Part shown: piece by piece, positions 24,864 through 35,563 of the stretch
How the letters are laid out: every line of letters starts with the position of its first letter
How positions within the stretch are numbered: the first letter of the stretch is position 1
Assembly: GCF_009906835.1 (NCBI RefSeq)
Contig: NZ_CP047652.1
Location: 1,171,001 to 1,235,000, forward strand
Length of the DNA stretch: 64,000 bases
Direction: 5' to 3'
DNA from: Aristophania vespae
Lineage (GTDB): Bacteria; Pseudomonadota; Alphaproteobacteria; Acetobacterales; Acetobacteraceae
Position numbers and translations under genes: made by a program
The notes under the pieces: generated by a model
The model's input: the letters and a program-made list of their open reading frames with translations, nothing else
What the model was told of the DNA's origin: nothing
The model's database searches: none

Positions 24864-24879
24864 AATCTCACGCCCTTTT
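24842..24879. terminator. Rho-independent terminator, convergent pncA / glucoamylase-like gene
   Basis: The stem GGCGTGA (24846-24852) pairs with TCACGCC (24868-24874), flanked by an A tract on the left and CTTTT on the right, so it can end transcription from either side. It overlaps the last codons of pncA and lies just downstream of the convergent gene ending at 24905. Confidence 0.8.
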
Positions 24880-24904
24880 CTAAAGACATAAATGTCTATT
24901 TCTA

Positions 24905-26392
24905 TCACAGCTTTTTATTGTTTAACCATCCGCCTGTAAAACCTGCCTTTTTTAACCCCTGGCGAATAACAGGGTTTTTCTTCATAACATTCCATACAAA
25001 CTGGCTACGATAATTTTCAATCATGAGCAAAATCGGCCCCTGATCGATGCTAAGCTGTTGCCCATCAACCCATATGCCATCTTTAGTTTTGAATGTCGGG
25101 TTAAAGGCATCAAGAAAGCCATATTGATTATAGATTTTGTCTCCAAATTTATTACGCATTGCTTTTAGCGCTGGAAAAGCAATTTCAGGGGCAATAGCTA
25201 CCGAACCGCCAGCGGCTGTTGGAGCAATAGTTCCATCATCCAGAACATAATCTTTCCCCGCCCCTCTTGCACTATAAGCAAGGAAATGGCGCTTTTGTCC
25301 TTTATCATCCTGATAAACATCACCTGGACCATCACTTGCCGTTAAACCCCAGATATCTTTGCCATAATCCTCAAACTTGCCAGGGTTGGATTTGGCATAA
25401 TCGCGCTGAGCATAAACGGCCTCACGGCTATTTTTGAAATAATCTGTGCCATGGCTTCGATTAAAGCCATCTTTAATGCCTCGAAAATCGACCCATGATT
25501 CAGAATATTGATGCCCAAAAAGAGGTGCAAAATTTAGAAAAGTATGACCCTGGAATTTTCCCCACTGTTTGTCATAGGTTTTCGTCCAGTTCTTCCAGGT
25601 ATCTGGTGGAATAGGATGGGTAGGCGACGCTATGGCCAGTAGATAAATAATGAGCCCTTCATTATAACCCTTCCAGTCAACAGGTATAAAGCGATTAGGC
25701 GGATACCACCCCATACTGAGCCATGGCCCATTATTGCGCATCCATTGCCAGTCTATGCGGCGATATAATCTTTCTGCAATAGAGCGAATTTCTTTTTCTT
25801 GAGGGGTATTTCTGTCATAAAATGACTGAGAAAAAAGCACCCCTCCCATTAATAAGGCAGTATCTACACTCGATAGCTCTGACCAATCAGCCATTCTTAA
25901 CCCCGTATTAGGGTCAAGAAAGTGGTAATAGAACCCTTTATAACCGGCTGCGCCACTAGCCATATCATTTTGAGGTAAGTTTGCTAGAAAACGCATAGTT
26001 GTTAAGGTGCGTTCGACAGCCTGCTCACGCGTAATATAGCCTCTATGTACCCCTATGCCATAAGCTGTTAGGCCAAAACCTACACCAGCAATACTAGCAG
26101 CACCATTAGGCAAAGGAGCCCTATCGGGAACTAACCCGTTTTTCGGATTAGCATTATCCCAAAACCATTTAAATGTGCGCTGCTCAAGGTCATTTAAAAA
26201 TGCCTTATCGTGTTTATTTAAGGTCTTTATTGAAGAAAAATTGGTTTTTTTCGCTTGTGGTGTATTTTCTGGCGCTTGCGTTACAGCAAACGCACCTACA
26301 TTACCCACATTAATGACAAAGGCTGTACTTAATAACCCAATAATAAATCTGTTAAATTTTATCTTTTTTTGAGTCATAATGTCAAAAAACAA
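24905..26392 (-). CDS. Secreted glucoamylase-like protein (PF10091 type)
   Basis: Predicted exported protein of the putative glucoamylase family: an (alpha/alpha)6-like fold with FKWFWDNANPKNGLVPDRAP near the N-terminus, GVGFGLTAYGIGVHRGY, and the C-terminal DGQQLSIDQGPILLMIENYR segment. A basic N-terminus plus hydrophobic stretch (about residues 10-30) looks like a Sec signal peptide. The 26392 start is TTG, 8 nt after a good AGGAG; an in-frame ATG at 26377 is the alternative but lies 23 nt from that site. Relatives act on beta-glucans or other polysaccharides; the substrate here is unknown. It stands alone, flanked by terminators, at the edge of an AT-rich accessory region. Confidence 0.87.
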   Translation of the reverse strand: MFFDIMTQKKIKFNRFIIGLLSTAFVINVGNVGAFAVTQAPENTPQAKKTNFSSIKTLNKHDKAFLNDLEQRTFKWFWDNANPKNGLVPDRAPLPNGAASIAGVGFGLTAYGIGVHRGYITREQAVERTLTTMRFLANLPQNDMASGAAGYKGFYYHFLDPNTGLRMADWSELSSVDTALLMGGVLFSQSFYDRNTPQEKEIRSIAERLYRRIDWQWMRNNGPWLSMGWYPPNRFIPVDWKGYNEGLIIYLLAIASPTHPIPPDTWKNWTKTYDKQWGKFQGHTFLNFAPLFGHQYSESWVDFRGIKDGFNRSHGTDYFKNSREAVYAQRDYAKSNPGKFEDYGKDIWGLTASDGPGDVYQDDKGQKRHFLAYSARGAGKDYVLDDGTIAPTAAGGSVAIAPEIAFPALKAMRNKFGDKIYNQYGFLDAFNPTFKTKDGIWVDGQQLSIDQGPILLMIENYRSQFVWNVMKKNPVIRQGLKKAGFTGGWLNNKKL

Positions 26393-26675
26393 AATGAATT
26401 CTCCTAGTTATTACTAATAATTTTCTTAAAATTATTTTAATCTTCAATAATTTATCTTTTCAAAAAGTTAAATTCTTAGGAAGATTACAAAACCATCTTA
26501 ACTTTGCTATTATCACTTTTAATATATGTTTTTTTACTATCAAAACATGTTTCATTAAAGAAAAAGATTATTAATTATAAGAAATATAATCTTCATATTT
26601 CTCTAAGATAATTCGCGATATTTAAAATTCATATTAATAACAAAGAATAAATATTTAGGTTTAAATTATAAACAA
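26393..26675. other. AT-rich intergenic region
   Basis: Very AT-rich stretch with no open frame of note. It should hold the promoter of the minus-strand glucoamylase-like gene; an AGGAG ribosome site (about 26401-26405, minus strand) precedes that gene. Nothing else is recognised. Confidence 0.6.
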
Positions 26676-26709
26676 CAAAAAAAGGGCTGATAGCTGTAAC
26701 TATCAACCC
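26676..26709 (-). terminator. Rho-independent terminator of the 107-residue unknown gene
   Basis: On the minus strand a 10-bp stem (GGGTTGATAG pairing with CTATCAGCCC, one G-T pair) with a 6-nt loop is followed by seven T residues. It lies about 50 nt after the stop of the gene at 26759-27082. Confidence 0.82.
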
Positions 26710-26758
26710 TCTCTAATGAGAAACGCACGCACATATATAGCAGAAGAGCTCTATAATA

Positions 26759-27082
26759 TTAAGCAGCTACTGCTTCGTTCTCGTGAAGTAAGTAAGAGAC
26801 ATTTCTATAGGCTTCTTCTGCAATAAGAACAAGTTCTTGAAACGCCGATTTTAAATGAGAGTTTTTTAAAACATTCATCATATTATTTAAAATATTATTA
26901 CAGATATTTAGTGAATATGGATCATTTTTATAGAAAGAAAGCTTAAAGCTCGCTAGAGCCTGACCAGTAAGAGCCATTACGCTCTGTACTAGATGTTGAT
27001 GAGCTGATGTTTCGAACATCGTAGCCATTTGGCGGAATTGGCAATAAGCATCCAATTTTAATAAACTTTGCTCAGCGTTCAT
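26759..27082 (-). CDS. Unknown small protein, 107 residues
   Basis: No family recognised. The frame is open to 27169, but the ATG at 27082 (MNAEQSLLKLDAY) is chosen because an AGGGA site precedes it at about 7 nt; the upstream part would add a hydrophobic segment with no supporting ribosome site. The protein is mainly predicted helix, with evenly spaced Leu, Asn and Lys, no signal peptide, and an Ala-rich end. It has its own terminator, so it is a single-gene unit. The surrounding DNA is much more AT-rich than the gene, which favours real coding. Function cannot be inferred from the neighbours. Confidence 0.62.
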   Translation of the reverse strand: MNAEQSLLKLDAYCQFRQMATMFETSAHQHLVQSVMALTGQALASFKLSFYKNDPYSLNICNNILNNMMNVLKNSHLKSAFQELVLIAEEAYRNVSYLLHENEAVAA

Positions 27083-27274
27083 CGTAAGTCCCTGCCACAA
27101 AAAAGCCATAAACAACAATATGGCAATAACCTTAATCACAGACTCTTTAAATAATAAAACTGAAACCAACTCTTTCAGAAATTAACCAATTTTAAAAATT
27201 CTGTAATCAACCTCTCAACTGGGTTCACTTTATCGCCACATTTCGTCACAAATCAAGCTTTTTAAAGGGGTCCA

Positions 27275-27301
27275 GCGAATTAATGTGGATATTAATTTCG
27301 C
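27275..27301. repeat. Short imperfect inverted repeat
   Basis: GCGAATTAAT (27275-27284) faces ATTAATTTCGC (27291-27301), pairing with a single bulged base over a 6-nt loop. It is about 190 nt upstream of the 107-residue gene, so it could be part of that gene's control region. No adjacent T tract on either strand makes a terminator unlikely. Confidence 0.5.
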
Positions 27302-27430
27302 CTTATTTGAACTACAATTTTATTTAGTAATATACTTCAAAAATGAAAAAAGCGCTTTTATGACATAATTACATGCCTTATTTGTGCCCTATTTTTGACA
27401 AAAAACAGCAGAATTTGGGCATTTTAGGTA

Positions 27431-27469
27431 TAAAATAGTCACAAATAGGACCAAAATATGACTATTTTA
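27431..27469. repeat. Perfect 11-bp inverted repeat
   Basis: TAAAATAGTCA (27431-27441) is exactly complementary to TGACTATTTTA (27459-27469), with a 17-nt spacer. The right arm is followed by AATTCAT rather than a T run, so it does not look like a terminator. It could be an operator or a structured RNA element. Confidence 0.6.
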
Positions 27470-28998
27470 ATTCATAAATAATTTTATTTATTTTTGATTA
27501 GTTAAACCTATGAAACTCTCTTTTATTATAACCAAAAACTTAAAAAACTTATAAATGGCTACCTCACTTACCGCATATTAAGGACCGTTAAGGTCTTAAT
27601 TACTGAATAAAGAAAATAATCAGATAATAAAAATAACAATAATACAAAAAATTATTATATTAAAAAATAAACTATCTATTTGTTATTATACACTTAAAAA
27701 ATTAAATTTTATGTCAGTATTATCATTTTTATTATTGTCATATACATAACAATGCAAATCATATAAAATTTAAAATGATAAATATAAAATATAGGTTAAA
27801 ATTTAATAGCCATTTATCTTTTTCTTGCTTTTTAAAAACCTTTATATTGTCATAATTCTATTCTAAATGGATTCGTTCAAATTATGGCAGTGTTTAGACA
27901 GAAATCGTAACCGACATACATAATCCAACCGAATCACTAAGATTAGCTTTTAAAAAACCGCGCCCTAATCACAAGGTGCTCATTTTCATAAAAGCTAAAT
28001 TTCATAGAAAAATACTGGTGCGGTTTGGTGAATTCAAAATAGTGCTTTTGAATTTTAATAGAAAATTAGCCCCTGCTTTTCAGAAACTCTTTGGTGAGCA
28101 AGCATTTTAACTTTTCTGCCTTTTTTACAATCTCACCTTTTGGTCTCTATCCGGTTTTTTATTAAAGAACCACAAAATAGCGAGCATTAAAGGGCACTTC
28201 TCATATTACAACAGACTGTAAAAATTACACTTTGCTAAAACATTTTGCTTTATATGAGGCACGCACTTGCTTGGTTCAGGCAAAATAATATGTAAATGAT
28301 CTTATGCAGCATTAACTGATTATCATATCAAAAAACTCATGATACGGGTTCTAAGCTGTAAAAAGAGTAGAAAGATGCCTTATTTAATCCATGAGTAAGT
28401 AAGGCTGTATCTAACGCAACTTTGCTTTAAGAGAAATATGAAACTATAAGTCAGCTATGCAAGTTAGAATTATGAATTATGGCAAATCAGGCTGCGACGC
28501 TTAAAGCTCTATAAAATGCCGTTCTTATTCACGCTCTTACTTTAAGCAAGCTTACACAGCACTACAAAAATAAGCACTCTCTTCTATGTCAGAATAAGGC
28601 ACAGCCGTTCTAACGTAGAAATAAGAAGCCCCCGACGCTGTATTTAAGGCATATTGCTTCTCTCTTTATTTTTTGATGATCTCATCATGCTGCACTCACA
28701 AAATGCTCTCAATGATGTTTAGCATTAAAACAGCAACCCGTTATTATTAAGCCTGTCTTTAAAATGACACGCAAAAAGTAACTGCTATTCAGCTTTCGAT
28801 AAAACTTAGACTTTTTTGAAAACAATTTTTATCAAGAATATTAGATCAGGCTATAAAACTATTCTTTTAATGTGTTTATTGTTTTAATATAATATAGTAA
28901 TTAAATATCGAACATAACGGTAATTGCGTTTTTCATATTATTATCGCACAAAACGTTATATATTTTATTTTTTCATATAATTACAACAAACGTCAAAA

Positions 28999-29078
28999 TA
29001 TCTTAACTTATCTATATTTTGATTTAGATATAGTTCCATTTCCCAAAACAAGCGAAAATATAGTTTAAAGTTAAGATA
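28999..29078. repeat. Long imperfect inverted repeat (about 20 bp arms)
   Basis: The left arm (28999-29020) reads TATCTTAACTT then a short mismatch and CTATATTTT. The right arm (29055-29078) is complementary over the same two blocks (11 and 9 bp), with a small internal bulge and a 34-nt loop. It lies 280 nt downstream of the restriction-modification gene stop. Confidence 0.6.
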
Positions 29079-29362
29079 GGACGCTCTTAAATGACGAAAA
29101 GTAAATGACACAATTTTCTAGAGACCAATTTTTCATCATTTCCTACAAAAATGGGCCGTAAAACCATTTAAAACTTTTTAAAAAAGAACATCCTTATTTT
29201 AGTGCCTCTTACCTATAAACTGGAGGATATCTCAAACTTGCCGAGTTATAATCTGTTTACTAACTCACATTTTCAAAATATCCGTCACAGCTTTGAAGGC
29301 TGTAGATTTTAAAATAACGGCCCAATCAAAGCTTATTTTAAACTTGCATCACATTAACTGCC

Positions 29363-32300
29363 CTAAATTTCCAATGCAGGCAAAGCATTAATAATCTTCA
29401 TTGTATCCAGAGAAACTGTCACAACTTTAAGAAACAGCTCAAGCGGGTAACGAGGATTATGCATTTTTTCAATAGCCCAGCGATTAGCGTCATTCGTAAT
29501 GCCGCTTTTTTTATCTGTGCTGATACATTGCCGCTCAGCAACCCAGTCTAATGCAGGCTTTCCATTGACAATATAATCATATGCTTCCAGTGGAATATTC
29601 GTGACCGTCACATATTGGTTATAAATAAGTGTTGTGCGATCTTTTTCCCGCGCTTTGCCATCTTTCTTAGGAGCATAAGCCATTTGCTTTACACGGAACG
29701 TTTGCTCAACACTTTCGGCCCTGGTAATCTGCACATTCTCGCTTTTATCAGGATCATAATAAGGCTTTTGCGTCTCATACTCCGTATGTAACACAGCTAA
29801 CTTCCGTCCTGCTTGGGAAAACTGGCTAAAGGCCTCCCATGTTTTAACACAGGGTATGCGCGGTAATTCTTTGCTCAAAGATGTCGCATATTTCTGACGA
29901 TATTCAGGCGAATGAAGAAGCCCATAAATATAGAAAAATATGTCTTCTTTATTTATGTCTTTTCCTGGATAGGTTTTTTGAAAATAAGCCAACGCCTCAT
30001 CTGTAAGAGCATATTTGCGGCGGTAACCATTGAATGATGATGTGGTGTTTTCCAGACTTAAAAGATCAGATTGCTTGCCCTGCTCTGTTTCTTCTTTTTC
30101 ATAGACGTAGAGGGGAAGCACTGGGCATGATGTACCAATTCAAGGTCTGTTACCACATTTGTCATAAGACATGAGAAATTAGGGCCCTTATCTACAACAC
30201 AAATCGCCAAGTTTTCGGCATCTTCATAAGGAAAGAGTTTAGGCTGTTGACTGACCACTTCATTCAAGCGGCGACTAAAGAAAATATATTCTTTTGTAAA
30301 AGGACGATAACTCCCAAACCTCATTTCGCCCTCATGAGGTGAAAGTGACCTATTACACACAGCATCGTTACGCAGAGCTCGCGTCCAGCTCAAAGAATCT
30401 GTTTGTAAAGCTGGTGACTTTTTCAGTGCCTCTGTTAGCTTCTCGCGATTTGATCCCAGGCCGAGCCCGTGTAAACGCTGGCGTTCTTGTTCATAGCACG
30501 CCACCATATTATACACACTTTTTTCAACTATCTTTTGTGAGAAGTTCCAGACCCAGGCATCACGATTAGTTGCAATACCCAATGAACAAATCTCAAAAAG
30601 GGCAGATTTTTCTTCAGCTTTCTTACTGCCCATAGAGATAAATTGAGAAAAGCTTTCATCTCGCTGATTAATCCATTCGAAATATTGATTGGGTTCTATT
30701 CTCTGCCACAGCCCTGCTTTTTCAATCCCCTTTACAGACTGGAATGTCCTTATATGCTCTAATTTCTGCTCACGAGTTAAATAATCTCCAATGTCATGAA
30801 AGAAAATATTTCCACGCTCAGTACTATTGGAATTTTTCACTAAAATAGAAATAGCGATTGGCGACCGACTACCCTCTCCAAAGATTTTCCCGCCCTCTTT
30901 TCGCGATATTTCACCCGACGTGCGCTGGTTTCCTCGCAAATGGAACACATAAAGGTCAGAAAATTCCTCGGCTAAGCATTTCCGCACCCCAGCAGCTGCG
31001 GCTCCTTCTAAAAAGCCTGCTCCACTCACAAAGCCAATCACACCTTGCTCACCTATGCGATCAGACGACCATCTCAAGGCACGGATATAGGAATCATAGA
31101 GAGATTTTTTATTTGTGGATTGCGAGAATTGCACGTAACTTTCAGCAATGGCTTTATCTAAACGTGGATATTTTACCAGCTCTGTTCCATCATTAGCTCT
31201 GTTTGCTCCCGATGAATAAGGGGGGTTAGCAAAAATGACACGGATATTACTGTCATCTGCTTCATGACGAATACGGTCTGCGTTACCGCGCATTCCTGCC
31301 AGACGTTCGAGATCTTTATTATCCAGCATGAAACTATCAGTAAATACGCCACCTTTGAAGGCTGTCCATTCTCCTGTAAGGCGGGCATATTCTGTTTCGA
31401 TATTAATGGTTGCAATATAATAAGTGAGCAACATGATCTCATTAGCCCAGATCATGCCATTTTCATATTTTTCTTTCATTTGTTCGGGTGACAAAATTCC
31501 CGAGGCTAGCAAGCGGGTAATGAAGGTGCCGGTGCCAGTAAAAGGATCTAGCACATGGACGTTTTTTGCACCCAATCCGTGGCCAAAATTTTTCTGCATT
31601 ACGTCTTCTATAGAGTGCAGAATAAAATCCACTACTTCTATGGGTGTGTAGACAACACCAAAGGCTTTGGCATCGCGTGGAAAAGCGTTTTTTATGAACT
31701 TTTCATAAAGTGTTTTAATGAGCTTCTGGCGTCCAACCGCATTCATGCCTCTAACAGAACGCTGCACCTCGGCCCAAAATTCCTTAAGCTCTACCCCTTC
31801 AAACTGAGCAAGCCCAGCCTCACGAAAAGCCTGCACGCAAGGCTCTAACTCACGGGCAACGGGGTTTTTTTCTGTTCGATTGGCCTCACCATCACCAAAT
31901 AGCGCCTCAAAAAGCGGCATAGTGACGATATGCTGAGCAAGCATGCCAGTCAGTTGATCTTCTGACACTGCATTATTTAGCGTTTTGCGAATATTTTTTA
32001 GCAGAGTAGAAAAAGCCTTACGGGCATTATCATATTCTGTATTTAGCGTGCTTTTACGTATGCGGGTAATTTCAGTAATGAGTTGTTGCGCTATAAAGCC
32101 GGCTTTTTTGGCCCATTCATCCCAATAAACGCCACTGCCCAAGCGCTTTACCAAGCGCGCCCTTACGGCCCCGGCAAAAGCATCCACTTCCTGGCGCGTG
32201 CGTGCCTCAAATTCCAGATTAAGATTTTGCGTAACATCTTGAGAAGAATATTGCTGTTCTCTTTCACGACGCTCTTTATTGGTTTTTGCTCGTGCCTCAT

Positions 32301-34541
32301 ATTCGGCCTGAGTGGCATCGCTTCCGAACATATCCGTGCCACCATCACTCACGCGCTCTTCATCGGTTTTTTTACGATGTGGCAAGGCTGTGACGGTCAA
32401 TAAGTTAGTGATCGTTCTGCGTGCACCAATAGCGACTTGATTTGCATCTGCTTCAAGTTGTGGGTCATGCGAGCGCAAAGCTGCGGCAATTTTCCATAAT
32501 GATGCAAAGCCAGAGCCACCTGCATCAAGATAAGTTTCAATTTCACTATCATTAATAAAGTCAGGAATAACAATTGGCACAATGATATAGCCTAGTGATT
32601 TTCCTGGGGCCTTACGCATGACGCGTCCAACAGATTGAATAATATCTGCTGTGGAATTGCGTGGAGACATAAACAGCACAGCATCTAGCGAGGGCACATC
32701 AATGCCCTCTGACAAACATTTTACATTTGAAAGAATGCGTGATGTTCCTTCTGGTGTCTCTGCCTTTAGCCAGCGCAGGGCCTCTTTACGCTCACTTCCT
32801 GACATAGAGCCATCAACATGTTTGGCCTCGGCTTTTTTGTCAGTTAAACCATTTTCTTGGTCATAAAGATTAGCGATATGAGCAAAACTACCCGCAATTT
32901 TTTTAGAAGATACTAAATTTGTATTTTCTTCGATCACACTACAAAATGCTACGGCCCGCTTCATTTGCCGAGGAATAGGCTTTTCAGCCTCTTCAGTCCC
33001 CGTTTCTGTCATAAGATCATGCCCTAGCATGGCTCGCCAGCACCCAATAATACGCGATGCATCATCAAGATGCACCCGCGCTTCTTCCGCCTCGCTTTTT
33101 GGTTTATTGCCCTGCTTGCGTCCTTTTTTCTCAGCCTGCTCTTCTGCCTTTACTTCTGAGGCTTTACGGTCTGCTTCATTTGATGAAGTGGCGAGTATTT
33201 TCCTTACGTCGCTTTGCTGAATACGCAGTACAACAAGGCGATAGTCACTTAAATATCCATCATCTACGGCTTGTCTAAAACTATATGAAAAAACCACAGA
33301 GCCATAGGTCTTTTCATCATCCATAGACGCCAGAACTAACGATCTTTGGCTGGCTCTCTGTTTTGTTTCACCTGCATAAATGCGCGGCGTCGCTGTCATA
33401 TATAAGCGGTGCTTTGCACGTAAATAATCCGCATCATGCACCGCTTGAAACATGCCGGGATCGTCTCCCTGCTCTACAAGTCCTGTTGTGCGATGAGCTT
33501 CATCACAGACAACCAAATCAAATACAGGCAAACCATGTTCATATTTCTGTGCTTCATGCACGGTGGCGATTGACTGATAAGTCGCAAAAATCACCGTCAT
33601 ACTTGTTTGCTGTAATTTTTGACCTTTTTGAAAAGAGCTCGCAAGTGATGATGCATCTGTCGTCGCAGGATAAGACAGAGTCTGAATGACAAAACGTGAT
33701 CCTTCACTATCCGTAACGCGTTTGCCAATATCTGAATCGGAACACACAACGTAGGGAGTGATGGAAATACTCGCTTCATTTGTCCAGGAATCGAGGGTTT
33801 GCTGTATAAGGCCAAGTGACGGTGCAAGAAAAAGAACCGTCTTACCAACGCCCACAATATTTTCTGCAATGGCTAGTGAAGTGAGCGTTTTGCCTGTTCC
33901 GCACGCCATATGAAGCTGCGCACGATCTTTTTTTTGTTCACAAAATGCCGCACGGCATGCCGCCACGGCTGACGTCTGATAGGCACGTAAAGAAAGTGTT
34001 TTTTTTGCCCCTTTTGCTAAAAGACCCTTCTTTGGCAAATAGCGATCCCAATCAAAACCACTTTCTTGGAGATCCTGACGGTTAATGACAATTAATTTAT
34101 TTTCATAAGCCGTCTTTTGAGCATTAACCCTAATGGGGCTGTAGCAATAACTACACGTTCAGAAAAGCTATTCTCTCCTAAAGGACTAGCAGCAATAAAC
34201 GAATCAATTTCCCTCTTGGAAACACGCGCTTCTGAAGTAAAAAATTTGCACTGTATTGCCGCAAAAGATCCATCATGCTTAACACCAACAAGGTCAATGC
34301 CTGTATCACGCCCATCTGGAACAGAGTTTTTATGGTCTTCGGCCCAATCCTTGTATGTCTTAACAGACTGAAAATATGAAACCCAACGAGGGCTGTTTTT
34401 CAGATAAATAAGGCATAAATTCTCAAAGTTCGTGCCTCTATCTCTGTTCGTCGGAGATGATTTATCAATCCAACTTAACACAGTTTCCAAAGAGGTTTCC
34501 TGAGAATCTGAAATGGTAGAATTAACGTTATTCTCAGTCAT
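29363..34541 (-). CDS. Single-chain restriction-modification enzyme, Type ISP-like (nuclease-helicase-adenine methylase), twice frameshifted
   Basis: One giant polypeptide read through three frames. N-terminal part (34541 down to about 34095): a PD-(D/E)XK nuclease with E40, D83 and Q97-C-K99. Middle: SF2 helicase with ACGTGKT and DEAH. Then an N6-adenine methylase with DPFTGTGTF and NPPY, and a C-terminal target-recognition region. The frames break at CCC 34128-34130 and GGGG 30112-30115 (plus-strand bases). One added G/C at each restores ATAPLGVNAQ and HAQCFPLYVYEK joins and a 1726-residue chain. The start ATG at 34541 follows AAAGG; an upstream ATG at 34595 is also in frame. Known relatives (LlaGI, LlaBIII) are about 1600 residues. 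No partner methylase or specificity gene is nearby, as expected for this type. Confidence 0.85.
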
Positions 34542-35308
34542 GAACACGGCCTTTGAGCAAGTACTTGCGGTAATAGGGCCACTATATCGCTGCATCTCAT
34601 ATCTGGCGAGATGCTCTATAATGAAAAACTCCCTTTAGCAGTACTTATTTTTCAAGCCCTGTCCTTTGCTTAAATAGCCGCTTTTAGGAGGGAGTGACTA
34701 ATAACGCTCACTGTTTTTCAACTATATCTCCAGTCCCACTATAGAAATATGCCCTTATTCAAAAGCCACTCAGCAGAGATAATAATGGAATATTATGTAC
34801 TAGGATTATTACATGTCTCTATTTTAAGACAATAAGCGTCAAAAATATTGAGTGCTTTATTAGGTCACGTTTCACTATGGTTAAAGGCAATAAAATAAAC
34901 TTTTAAGGACCTAAGCTGCTCTCCTATATTGTCGCAAAAAGCTGATTTGTATTAAGATCTAACAAGATAAAATTGAGTCCAGATCAAATTTCAATGCCTC
35001 AAAAAATGGTTGCGCATAGCCACTTTATCTTTGATCGCTTTAGCGTATTTCCTTTTTTGAACGCTCATATGCAGTATTTACGCGCAACCTTAAGCTGGAA
35101 ATTTGCTTTTTTAAGGGGGGATAAATACGGCTCTATAACTTATCTAATATCAGTTTGACCGAGTTTTGCGCCTTTATCCGACAATGCCTGTTAGATATAA
35201 TCAACTTCACAGAGCATACGGATCTGCACCATATCCTGGTGGATATTTCATACAGAAAAAAGCTTTAATTTTAGAAAGAGAAATATACGTAAAACCGCAG
35301 TTTTAAAC
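34542..35308. other. Intergenic region between restriction-modification gene and tRNA-Arg
   Basis: About 770 nt without a convincing gene. A 61-codon plus-strand frame at 34973-35158 starts with TTG, lacks a clear ribosome site and is not accepted. The part nearest 34600 should contain the promoter of the minus-strand restriction-modification gene. No integrase and no copy of the tRNA-Arg 3' end were seen. Confidence 0.6.
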
Positions 35309-35385
35309 TGGCGCGCCCTGCTGGATTCGAACCAGCGACCCACAGCTTAGAAGGCTGTTGCTCTATCCAGCTGAGCTAAGGGCGC
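35309..35385 (-). tRNA. tRNA-Arg (anticodon TCT)
   Basis: Cloverleaf with 7-bp acceptor GCGCCCT/AGGGCGC, anticodon loop CTTCTAA, T arm GGTTCGAATCC, discriminator G and an encoded CCA at the 3' end (35309-35311 on plus). Its 3' end faces the restriction-modification region. Confidence 0.96.
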
Positions 35386-35406
35386 CTAGCCCTAGTGGAT
35401 GATAGG

Positions 35407-35483
35407 TGGTCGGGGCGCCCGGACTCGAACCGGGGGCCTCTTGTACCCAAAACAAGCGCGCTACCAGGCTGCGCCACGCCCCG
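35407..35483 (-). tRNA. tRNA-Pro (anticodon TGG)
   Basis: Acceptor CGGGGCG/CGCCCCG, anticodon loop TTTGGGT, T arm GGTTCGAGTCC, discriminator A and encoded CCA. It is 21 nt upstream of tRNA-Arg on the same strand, so the two are probably one transcript. Confidence 0.96.
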
Positions 35484-35563
35484 TCACCATGCGGGGCACA
35501 TTAGTCTGGTCTTAACAAACACGCAAGGGGGTAAATGCGAAATTTGCTAATTTTTTTAATTAT

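Larger units (their letters stand above)
27083..29362. other. 2.3 kb gene desert, very AT-rich
   Basis: No open frame of 60 codons on either strand and no recognisable tRNA or mobile-element gene. The base composition is more AT-rich than the flanks, especially 27450-27900 and 28850-29020. It contains several inverted repeats, listed separately. It could be decayed accessory DNA, a long regulatory or attachment region, or hold small untranslated RNAs; the sequence alone does not decide. Confidence 0.7.

Noticed and set aside
31173..33869. Several plus- and minus-strand frames of 60-110 codons inside the restriction-modification gene
   Set aside because: All lie in other frames or antisense to a clearly coding region with intact helicase and methylase motifs.
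34973..35158. 61-codon plus-strand open frame between the restriction-modification gene and tRNA-Arg
   Set aside because: It starts with TTG, has no clear ribosome site and no recognisable motif; the length is expected by chance in this region.
35309..35385. Direct repeat of the tRNA-Arg 3' end marking an integrated element
   Set aside because: No second copy of the 3' portion was seen in 24.9-35.3 kb, and there is no integrase gene.
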